A DNA stretch of 7,461 nucleotides. It comes from an uncultured Micrococcaceae bacterium. GTDB lineage: Bacteria > Actinomycetota > Actinomycetes > Actinomycetales > Micrococcaceae. The translations under genes were made by a program, and so were the position numbers. The notes below the pieces were generated by a model, which saw nothing but the letters and a program-made list of their open reading frames with translations, was not told the DNA's origin and did no database searches. The stretch covers positions 1-7,461 of the forward strand of contig CALBOC010000197.1 of NCBI GenBank assembly GCA_937896705.1. Direction: 5' to 3'. This document shows, piece by piece, positions 1 through 6,925 of this stretch. How positions within the stretch are numbered: the stretch's first letter is position 1; every line of letters starts with the position of its first letter.

Positions 1-75
1 GTGCCTCCGATGGGACTCGAACCCATAACACAGCGATTTTAAGTCGCTTGCCTCTACCTATTGGGCTACGGAGGC
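1..75 (-). tRNA. tRNA with anticodon UAA (nominally tRNA-Leu), short variable loop, 3' end at window edge
   Basis: Reading the minus strand from 75, the sequence folds as a full cloverleaf. It has a 7-bp acceptor stem (GCCTCCG/CGGAGGC), a 3-bp D stem (GCC/GGC) followed by a C-A mismatch, a D loop with GG, a perfect 5-bp anticodon stem (AGCGA/TCGCT) around loop CTTAAAA, a 5-nt variable loop GTGTT, and a perfect 5-bp T stem around TTCGAGT. Position 2 is the discriminator A, and position 1 gives the first C of a possible CCA tail; the rest lies outside the window. The anticodon UAA reads the Leu codon UUA, which is used nearby (4129-4131 in the DUF501-ppx gene and 7448-7450 in the transporter gene). 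A73 suits Leu, but bacterial tRNA-Leu normally has a long variable arm and this one does not. The tRNA call is firm; the amino acid identity is less so. Confidence 0.9.
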
Positions 76-87
76 TGGAACATTTAG

Positions 88-116
88 AGTTTAGCGCATT
101 AAGTAGACGTGGTCAT
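88..116 (-). promoter_or_regulatory. Putative sigma-70-type promoter of the tRNA gene
   Basis: On the minus strand, ATGACC (plus 111-116) and TAAACT (plus 88-93) are separated by exactly 17 nt. Each matches 4 of 6 consensus bases (TTGACA, TATAAT). The -10 box ends 12 nt before the mature tRNA 5' end, leaving room for a very short leader. The site lies after the ndh terminator-like hairpin, so the tRNA would have its own promoter. This rests on consensus matching only. Confidence 0.4.
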
Positions 117-143
117 ACTTTGCGAACTCGTATTCCAGGAAGT

Positions 144-178
144 GTCACGGTCCGCCAGGTGTTTTAGCGGACCGTGAC
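144..178 (-). terminator. Hairpin terminator after ndh, without U-tract
   Basis: GTCACGGTCCGC (144-155) is perfectly repeated in inverse at 167-178, giving a 12-bp GC-rich stem with an 11-nt loop. It starts 16 nt past the ndh stop codon. The transcript downstream of the stem reads ACUUCC, so the classic U run is missing. The place and the strength of the stem support a terminator or 3'-end-stabilising hairpin; the U-poor form lowers certainty about the mechanism. Confidence 0.65.
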
Positions 179-194
179 GTTCTAACAATTGAAC

Positions 195-1601
195 TTAGGC
201 GTCCGCGGAGGCTTTTCTGTCCATCCGGTTTGGCAGTCGTTCGACTCCAGCTGCTTCGCGGAACGCGTTGTGTGGTGTTTCAAGCTCTTTCAACTGGGTG
301 GTGTCTTTACCCCAGATGAGTTCGTTAACCCAACCACCCAGTACGCGTGCGCTGCGCTCCCAGGTTGGCAGGGCGTAGTTGTGATAGGCGCGGTGTGCAA
401 ACCATGCGGCAACACCGGATAGTTCGATGCCCAGTGGGTTCCCGACACCTTTTCCAACACCCATACCGGCTACTGCGCCGAGGGACTTGTGGTAGTACTC
501 TTCGACAGCGCCTTCACCGAAGCGCACGGCCATGAGGTTGTCAGCGAGACGTTCTGCCTGACGACCTGCGTGCTGCGCGTTTGGTACACAAAAACCACCT
601 GGACCGTCACCGGTGAGGTCTGGGACAGCAGCAACGTCGCCGGCGGCCCATGCACCTTCCAGGACACCGCTTTCACCGTCGGAAATCTGCAGAGTCGGGG
701 TGACTTCGATGCGGCCGCGGTCTTCGACGGGGAAATCGGTGGATTTGGCGACTTTGTTGGCCGCAACGCCTGCGGTCCAAACCAGGGTGTCGGCGTAGAA
801 GGAACCGGCATCGGACTGGTCAGACATGTTGACCAGTTTGAGGTGGTTATCAACTGCTGAACCAAGTGAAGTATTCAGCAGAACTTCGATACCGCGAGCA
901 CGGAATGCTTCGACAACTTCAACGGCCTGCTCTTCGCTGACTTCTGGCATGATGCGATCCATGGCTTCGATCAGCACGATGCGAGCATCCGACTGTGCCA
1001 GGCGTGGGTTCTTAGAGATCGCGGTGCGAACCAGGTCTTCGATTTCACCGATGAGTTCTGCACCGGCGAAGCCACCACCAACCACTACGAAGGTCAGTGC
1101 ACGACGACGATCGTCTGCATCGGTCATCAAGGCTGCCGATTCGATGCGCTCCAAGATTTGGTTGCGGATCGTGACGGCTTCTTCGATGCGTTTCAGACCG
1201 ATAGCTGCCTCGCCCAGCCCGTCAATTGGGAAGGTACGGGAGTCGGCACCAGCGGTCATGACGATGTCTTGGTATGGCAGTTCGAAGGTGTTGCCTTCTG
1301 GACCTTCAACGACCGCGGTCTTTTCGGCGTGTCGGACTTCAACGATCTTGCCTTGGACAACTTCAGACTGACGCAGGTGCGTGCGCAGATCGACCAGCGC
1401 ATGGCGTGCTTCGATCGAGCCGCCGACAACTTCTGGCAGGAACGGCTGGTAAGTCAAATAGGAGTTTGGTTCGACAACGGTGACGATCCCGCCACGGTCG
1501 CGAATCTTTTTCTGGAGGCGCTTGGCCACCTTGAAACCGGCGTAACCGCCGCCCACGACGAGCACGCGTGGTTTTGGAGATAAATGAGGAGTAATAGCCA
1601 T
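195..1601 (-). CDS. ndh: Type II NADH:quinone oxidoreductase (NDH-2)
   Basis: A 468-residue single-subunit, non-proton-pumping NADH dehydrogenase. It oxidises NADH with FAD and passes electrons to menaquinone at the inner face of the membrane. The N-terminal FAD-binding motif GGGYAG is at 17-22, with the ribose-binding Glu at about 44, then YQPFLPEVVGG (51-61). The second Rossmann motif GGGFAG (175-180) binds NADH, WTAGV is at 275-279, and AAGDVAAVPD (319-328) closes the FAD site. CVPNAQHA (338-345) matches the quinone-side motif. Residues 380-430 are rich in Gly and aromatics and probably form the membrane-docking end. The length is normal for the family. The ATG at 1601 was chosen because AAGG lies 9 nt upstream and FAD-binding sequence follows quickly; an in-frame GTG at 1655 lacks a ribosome site. 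It follows the protease gene after 50 nt, and that gap holds a Rex-operator-like sequence. The function is very likely; the quinone type is inferred from the phylum. Confidence 0.95.
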   Translation of the reverse strand: MAITPHLSPKPRVLVVGGGYAGFKVAKRLQKKIRDRGGIVTVVEPNSYLTYQPFLPEVVGGSIEARHALVDLRTHLRQSEVVQGKIVEVRHAEKTAVVEGPEGNTFELPYQDIVMTAGADSRTFPIDGLGEAAIGLKRIEEAVTIRNQILERIESAALMTDADDRRRALTFVVVGGGFAGAELIGEIEDLVRTAISKNPRLAQSDARIVLIEAMDRIMPEVSEEQAVEVVEAFRARGIEVLLNTSLGSAVDNHLKLVNMSDQSDAGSFYADTLVWTAGVAANKVAKSTDFPVEDRGRIEVTPTLQISDGESGVLEGAWAAGDVAAVPDLTGDGPGGFCVPNAQHAGRQAERLADNLMAVRFGEGAVEEYYHKSLGAVAGMGVGKGVGNPLGIELSGVAAWFAHRAYHNYALPTWERSARVLGGWVNELIWGKDTTQLKELETPHNAFREAAGVERLPNRMDRKASADA

Positions 1602-1629
1602 ATGTTCTACCTTAGTTGGCTTGAGCCGA

Positions 1630-1651
1630 CTTTGTGAAGTTTTTACCAAAG
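1630..1651. promoter_or_regulatory. Rex-operator-like imperfect palindrome upstream of ndh
   Basis: Plus-strand arms CTTTGTGAA and TTACCAAAG flank GTTT, and 7 of 9 arm positions are symmetric. The core TGTGAA-N4-TTACCA has the spacing of the Rex operator known from Streptomyces (TGTGAA-N4-TTCACA), with a perfect left half and 4 of 6 in the right half. It sits about 30-50 nt before the ndh start, and ndh is an established Rex target in that genus. I see no convincing -35/-10 pair around it, so whether ndh has its own promoter here is open. Confidence 0.35.
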
Positions 1652-3010
1652 TCACGAGGATTGGCGATTTTTCGCCTGTTTTCGGAGCAAAATCAGAGCG
1701 GTTGCAATAGCTGCAAGCAGCAGGATCGTGGCGGTAATCACGACAAGGGGTTGCAATACTTCCGGTTGTTTTTCTCGTTGCGCAGCCTGGGGAACTTCGG
1801 TTGGGTATTCGATAGAGCCGGCGACTTCGCGGCCTTCATCCTCGGGTTGGGTTTCTTGGAGTTCGCCCCGGCGATGCAAGGTGATCCAGTCGGCGATCGA
1901 ACCCATCGGATTGGCACTAACGGGTGGCACATCGGCGGTAACTGCTGCGGCCGCATCCACGATGCCACGCCCGTAGAGGTGGTCTTGGCCCGCGTCTCCA
2001 GAATCCTGTGCGGTTTCTAAGATCTGGTTGATGACTTGATGCGCTGACATGGACGGATCGTCGGCTCGAATTAGCGCAGCAAGCCCTGAAATAAGTGGCG
2101 CTGCCCCTGAAGTTCCCGACCAGTGGGTGTAACTGTCATTCGGGAGGGCTCCGATGAGCGGATCGGCCGGAGCGGCCACACCGATCGTGATGCCTTGGGT
2201 TGAGGCATCCCAGGATGCCCCGCCGTTTTGATCCAATCCAGCCACGGTCAGCACACCCGGGATGGTGGCCGGTGCGCCGACGATATCTGATCCAGAAGCA
2301 CGGTTGCCGGCGGCTGCCACGACAACCACGTCGTTTTGTTCGGCGTGTAAGAAAGCCTCGTCCCAGGACTCGGGCCATTCTTGCTCCGAGGATGCCAGTG
2401 AGATGTTGATGACATCGGCGCCCTGGTTGATTAGCCAATGCATGCCATCGGCAATTTGCTCGTCGACCGAGGGGACGTCCGGGGCAGAATCATCGAGCAG
2501 GACCGAAACCGACAGGATGTCGGCCTTGGGTGCGGTGCCGAGGATGCCGTCGGTGCCGAACTCATCGATCGGCGCAGCTTCGACTTCTTCCTCAGGTTCT
2601 TCTTCCTCGTTGTCGGACTCATCCTCATCTGAGTCCTCATCCGAATTTTCGTCGTCCTCGTCTTCTTCTTGTTCGGGTGGGTCGCCGTGACCGTGCCCGG
2701 CGAGCAAAGAGGCGACCATGGTGCCGTGGTTCGGGTCGGGTCCCATGGGTGTAGTGCCATCTGCGTTACCGGTGCCAGAAGCGTCGTAGCCGCCAACAAT
2801 CTGGCCGCTCAGATCCTGGTGGGAGCCATCAATGCCGGTGTCGATAACACCGACGGTCACACCCTCCCCCATGCTGGTTTCCCAGGCTTCGGTGAAGCCA
2901 TAGTCTTCCAGCCAGTACTGTTCATCGCGCCAACTATCAGCGGCGGCCGGGGTGGCAAGCAGGATGGTGAGGGCAATGCCGGCGAATCCGGCCACTACCT
3001 TTTTGTACAT
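1652..3010 (-). CDS. Exported, membrane-anchored S8 subtilisin-like serine protease (mycosin-like)
   Basis: 452 residues from the ATG at 3010. A signal peptide covers about 1-24 (basic MYKK, hydrophobic core, cleavage after TPAAA), so the catalytic domain should lie outside the membrane. The subtilisin triad is complete: Asp57 in VIDTG, His95 in NHGTMVAS, Ser301 in GTSGAAP. The oxyanion Asn236 is in AAAGNRASG. A 20-residue hydrophobic helix (about 421-443) followed by RKQAK forms a C-terminal anchor. This layout of signal peptide, S8 domain and C-terminal helix matches mycosins of type VII secretion, but no secretion genes are in this window. Residues 112-145 form an insertion made almost only of Asp, Glu, Ser and Asn, just after the His motif. 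The ribosome site GAGG lies within the last codons of the ppx gene, and the start is 2 nt after its stop, so translation is probably coupled. Substrate unknown. Confidence 0.9.
   Translation of the reverse strand: MYKKVVAGFAGIALTILLATPAAADSWRDEQYWLEDYGFTEAWETSMGEGVTVGVIDTGIDGSHQDLSGQIVGGYDASGTGNADGTTPMGPDPNHGTMVASLLAGHGHGDPPEQEEDEDDENSDEDSDEDESDNEEEEPEEEVEAAPIDEFGTDGILGTAPKADILSVSVLLDDSAPDVPSVDEQIADGMHWLINQGADVINISLASSEQEWPESWDEAFLHAEQNDVVVVAAAGNRASGSDIVGAPATIPGVLTVAGLDQNGGASWDASTQGITIGVAAPADPLIGALPNDSYTHWSGTSGAAPLISGLAALIRADDPSMSAHQVINQILETAQDSGDAGQDHLYGRGIVDAAAAVTADVPPVSANPMGSIADWITLHRRGELQETQPEDEGREVAGSIEYPTEVPQAAQREKQPEVLQPLVVITATILLLAAIATALILLRKQAKNRQSS
2582..2674 (-). repeat. Low-complexity acidic coding tract in the S8 protease
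   Basis: On the coding strand this stretch is purine-rich GAG/GAA/GAC/GAT/AGT sequence. It encodes roughly residues 113-143, almost all Glu, Asp, Ser or Asn. The plus strand shows the matching pyrimidine-rich runs. It is imperfect, not an exact tandem repeat, and it stays in frame within the protease. Confidence 0.8.
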
Positions 3011-3012
3011 TA

Positions 3013-4599
3013 TTACCTCAGCAGGGACAGTGCGATGCCGTCCAAGATGTCTTTCTCGCTGGTGATGGCAGTAGTGACCGCGTTGTCCGTCGCGGTGCGA
3101 ATATGTTCTAGAATCTGGGCCCAAATAATTGCCCCGGCGCCGATGACGTCCGCCCTGCCTTCGTGCATGTAACCCAGCTCAAGGCGTTCGGCCTTGGTCT
3201 GGCCGATCAACTTCTTGGCGGCGGTGAGGATCTCGTCGACGCTCAGCTCGGTGCCGTGGATGGCGTCAGAATCATAGGCTGGCAGCTCAAGGGCTGCGGC
3301 GGTAATGGTGGTGATCGTCCCGGCGACGCCGACCACTGCATCAATTGAGTTGAAGTCGAAGGCTGCTGGATCCAGCTCGTCCAGGTAGGTCGCCAGATCG
3401 TCTTGGGCAGCACGAATTTGTGCCTCGGCCGGTGGATTGCTGAGCTGGTGCCGTTCCTGGAATCGCACGCAACCAACGTCCATGGAGGTCTGAGCCTGGA
3501 TAGTCGATTCGCCCGTGTCAGGGTCAATTGTGCCGATGACGATTTCGGTTGATCCCCCACCGACATCCACGACAGCCACGCGCACCGGACGATCCCAACG
3601 GGAGGTATCCAGCGCGGAGGCAGCACCGGCAAAGGTCAATTCTGCTTCGACATCTCCTGAGACGACCTCTGGAGTGACGTGGAGGCGCTGGCGGATCCCG
3701 GTGACAAACGCATCACGGTTGGAGACATCACGGGAAGCCGAAGTCGCAATGAATCTGGTGGGGTGTGCCCCATGGCGGGTGATTTCGCGAGCATAGTCGT
3801 GCACGGCTGCAAAGGTCCGTTCCAGGGCTGCTGGTGCGAACTCCCCGGTTTCATCGACTCCTTCGCCGAGGCGGACGATGCGCATATCGCGGTGGAGTTC
3901 TTCGACCCCGTTTTCGCCAAGTTGTGCGATCAGCAACCTCACCGAGTTGGTGCCGGCGTCGATGGCAGCCACCGGTCCAGCACCCGGGTCGGCGTATTGG
4001 ATCGGGTTGGTCCGGCCTTGGCGACGCAGGCGGCGGGTGTGGCGTGACAGGTCCTTTTGGGGTGGATCCCCTGCGGTATCCCAGGCACCTTCGCACCGGC
4101 AGACGGTTGGGTCGAAGTCATGACGCATTAACTCCAGAGCCTCATCCCCCAGCGGGTTGGCACCTGGGCCTTCAGCCAGGGAATGGCCAACCAGAACATG
4201 GATGCATTTGACCCGCTCGGGCATGCCACCTGCGGTTACACCCGAAATTTCTGGGACCGGGCCGACCCCGGAGAGTTCCCCGATGCGAGCTCGGGCGCTG
4301 AGATAATTTTCATGGGCCTGCCGATAGGAAGCAGCGAGTGCTTCGTCCTCGGTCAGGCGCTGGGTCATGTCTTCCATGACCCCGGCATTTTCTAACCGGG
4401 ACGCTGCCGCTGTCGCGTGCGGGTGGGTGAGGTAAAACGTGGTGGGAAACGGGATCCCATTGCTCAATCTGGGTGCGGTGGTGGCCACCAGTGGGTTGCC
4501 ACAGACGCAGCGGGCCCCGATTTCAACGACGTCGCGCACCGGGCGGCCGAGTTGCCGCGAGAGTGTATCGAGGTCTTGAGCGGTTGGTTCTTTGGTCAC
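3013..4599 (-). CDS. Fusion protein: DUF501 domain plus Ppx/GppA exopolyphosphatase
   Basis: 528 residues in one open frame. Residues about 10-185 are a DUF501 domain: CVCGNP (31-36), PRLSNGIPFPTTFYLT (43-58), GGMPERVKCIHVLVGHSLAEG (124-144), then NPLGDEALE. The cysteines of C31-x-C33 and C167-x-C169, with C132, could bind a metal (my inference). After a basic linker, residues 210-528 (319 aa) form a short actinobacterial-type Ppx/GppA phosphatase. It has the first phosphate loop AAIDAGTNSVRLL (211-223), catalytic Glu318 in SGDVEAEL (aligned with E121 of E. coli Ppx), the second loop VVDVGGGSTEI (343-353), GVAGTITTI (424-432) and the HEGRADVIGAGA end (479-490). It should release phosphate from polyphosphate and/or act on pppGpp. 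In many actinobacteria these are two adjacent genes. The GTG start has AGGA/AGG 7-12 nt upstream, and the gap after divIC is 7 nt. The role of DUF501 is unknown. Confidence 0.9.
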   Translation of the reverse strand: MTKEPTAQDLDTLSRQLGRPVRDVVEIGARCVCGNPLVATTAPRLSNGIPFPTTFYLTHPHATAAASRLENAGVMEDMTQRLTEDEALAASYRQAHENYLSARARIGELSGVGPVPEISGVTAGGMPERVKCIHVLVGHSLAEGPGANPLGDEALELMRHDFDPTVCRCEGAWDTAGDPPQKDLSRHTRRLRRQGRTNPIQYADPGAGPVAAIDAGTNSVRLLIAQLGENGVEELHRDMRIVRLGEGVDETGEFAPAALERTFAAVHDYAREITRHGAHPTRFIATSASRDVSNRDAFVTGIRQRLHVTPEVVSGDVEAELTFAGAASALDTSRWDRPVRVAVVDVGGGSTEIVIGTIDPDTGESTIQAQTSMDVGCVRFQERHQLSNPPAEAQIRAAQDDLATYLDELDPAAFDFNSIDAVVGVAGTITTITAAALELPAYDSDAIHGTELSVDEILTAAKKLIGQTKAERLELGYMHEGRADVIGAGAIIWAQILEHIRTATDNAVTTAITSEKDILDGIALSLLR

Positions 4600-4606
4600 G
4601 TGTTTC

Positions 4607-5329
4607 CTATTCCTGACCGGAGTGTAATACTGAGCCCCAGAGGCGATCTGCCCAGCCCAATTCGATGTCTTCCTCGATGGCGGCCAGGTTGGGTTCTGGT
4701 TCGGTCGGTTCTTCTTCGCCGCCGATCACCAGATATTTACGTTCCCCGGGCATCACCATGTTAAACCGTTCCCGAGCCTGCTGTTGCACATAGGCCGGAT
4801 CTTCCCAGCGTTCCAATTGGCTTTGCAGCTCTTGTTCGCGTTCCTCTTCTTGCTCCAATTGCTGACGGGCCTGAGTGATATCGGCTTGCTGCTCGAGTAA
4901 CAGCTGCAGTGGCTGCGCCATAATCAACGCTGCGATAAAGAACACCGCCAGCAACGCGACGGTGCGTCCCGAGAACTGGCGAGCCGGTTCCGGATCGTTT
5001 TCAAAACTGGTGGCACGCTCGGCGCGCTCCCAGATGTCCCGGTCAATCCGCTTGGATTTGGGCCGCTTCGATTTCTTTTGCGCCTTTTTAGCTGTCTCGA
5101 GAAGGCGTTCCCGCATTTTCGAGCGCGGAGCAGGTGCGACCTCTTCTTCTGCCGGTTCGGGTTCTTCGTCGTGATGCCTAGCAGGCTGAGATTCTTGAGA
5201 GCTTTTGCTGGAGATTTTGGTGACGGGTGCCGGGTCTTCGAGGATGATCGCGTCCTCGTCCTCGTGTTGCGTTTCATTGGACGGAGTCGCGGGCTGGACC
5301 CTCTTAGGCATGCGGGGTTTCTTCGGCAC
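4607..5329 (-). CDS. FtsB/DivIC-family septum formation initiator
   Basis: 240 residues from a GTG at 5329. A long charged cytoplasmic region (1-120) holds Glu/Pro-rich and Lys/Arg-rich stretches. One transmembrane helix follows (about 123-145), then a short extracytoplasmic coiled coil rich in Glu and Gln (146-173) and the family signature WEDPAYVQQQARERF (175-189) with PGERKYLV (194-201). This is the single-pass layout of FtsB/DivIC, which joins FtsL/DivIB (FtsQ) in the divisome. The gene next to eno in Actinobacteria is regularly of this family. The start was chosen because GGGAGGTGA lies just upstream. An in-frame ATG at 5311 would remove only six residues, and a GTG at 5410 would add 27 residues without a ribosome site. 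The acidic C-terminal tail (about 204-240) is not part of the conserved core. The family call is strong; the exact paralogue (FtsB or DivIC) is not settled. Confidence 0.88.
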   Translation of the reverse strand: MPKKPRMPKRVQPATPSNETQHEDEDAIILEDPAPVTKISSKSSQESQPARHHDEEPEPAEEEVAPAPRSKMRERLLETAKKAQKKSKRPKSKRIDRDIWERAERATSFENDPEPARQFSGRTVALLAVFFIAALIMAQPLQLLLEQQADITQARQQLEQEEEREQELQSQLERWEDPAYVQQQARERFNMVMPGERKYLVIGGEEEPTEPEPNLAAIEEDIELGWADRLWGSVLHSGQE

Positions 5330-5336
5330 CGTGGTG

Positions 5337-5345
5337 TCACCTCCC
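5337..5345 (-). promoter_or_regulatory. Strong ribosome binding site deciding the divIC GTG start
   Basis: The minus strand reads GGGAGGTGA, close to the full anti-Shine-Dalgarno complement, followed by CACCACG and then GTG at 5329. It is the best ribosome site near the start and rules out the longer frame from 5410, because that frame would read through it. Confidence 0.75.
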
Positions 5346-5363
5346 GGGTGGCTAGCTCTTGGT

Positions 5364-5387
5364 CTGTCTAGTGTACTGGCCAGACAG
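5364..5387. promoter_or_regulatory. Inverted repeat over a -10-like box upstream of divIC
   Basis: CTGTCT (5364-5369) and AGACAG (5382-5387) are perfect inverted arms 12 nt apart. On the minus strand, the 12 nt between them include TACACT (plus 5370-5375), a plausible -10 box that would start transcription about 35 nt before the divIC GTG. No good -35 sits 17 nt upstream. It may be a repressor or activator site, or a chance match. Confidence 0.3.
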
Positions 5388-5466
5388 CAGTCATGGGCTA
5401 TCGCCAACACGGCTGGGAGGCCAATTGTCAGATAATCTCCAGGTTCACCGAAGTGTTCTGACGCAT

Positions 5467-5498
5467 CAACACCGCGACCGAGTGCGGCCGCGGTGTTG
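5467..5498 (-). terminator. Hairpin terminator after eno, without U-tract
   Basis: CAACACCGCG (5467-5476) pairs perfectly with CGCGGTGTTG (5489-5498). After one mismatch, CCG/CGG adds three pairs closing a 4-nt loop AGTG. It lies 12 nt past the eno stop. The RNA after the stem reads AUGCGUCAG, so there is no U run. It probably ends or insulates the eno transcript from divIC. Confidence 0.65.
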
Positions 5499-5510
5499 GA
5501 GCGTGTGGTT

Positions 5511-6852
<1,342 letters not shown>

Positions 6853-6872
6853 GCCCTAGTCTAACGATCCAC

Positions 6873-6909
6873 GGGCGCCATCCAGACAAATCCTTCTATG
6901 ATGGCGCCC
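6873..6909 (-). terminator. Hairpin terminator after the citrate transporter, without U-tract
   Basis: GGGCGCCAT (6873-6881) and ATGGCGCCC (6901-6909) form a perfect 9-bp stem with a 19-nt loop, beginning 16 nt past the transporter stop codon. The RNA after the stem reads GUGGAUCG, without a U run. It separates the transporter from eno. Confidence 0.6.
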
Positions 6910-6925
6910 ATGCTGAGCAGACCGG

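Noticed and set aside
1..78. tRNA gene as an attachment site of an integrated element
   Set aside because: No integrase, no repeat of the tRNA 3' end elsewhere in the window, and the neighbouring genes are core genes.
1602..1655. Longer ndh start at the GTG at 1655, overlapping the protease stop codon
   Set aside because: No ribosome site lies before it, the added 18 residues are not NDH-2-like, and the ATG at 1601 has AAGG at good spacing.
1663..1676. GGCGA-TTTT-TCGCC hairpin at the end of the protease gene as a terminator
   Set aside because: It has only 5 bp, lies inside the last codons and has no U run after the stem; it is too weak to separate ndh from the cluster.
2580..2690. Repetitive pyrimidine-rich stretch that could suggest a satellite or CRISPR-like repeat
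   Set aside because: There are no equal-length repeats or spacers, and it is explained by in-frame Glu/Asp/Ser codons.
3011..3124. Longer start of the S8 protease upstream of 3010
   Set aside because: The added residues overlap the end of ppx in another frame, are not hydrophobic, and would bury the clear signal peptide that begins at 3010.
2669..3172. Plus-strand open frame of 167 codons
   Set aside because: It lies opposite the protease and ppx genes, has no recognisable domain, and its composition mirrors the real minus-strand coding sequence.
3834..4211. Plus-strand Arg/Gly-rich open frame
   Set aside because: It is a shadow of the DUF501-ppx gene; the Arg-rich composition is typical of antisense reading of GC-rich coding DNA.
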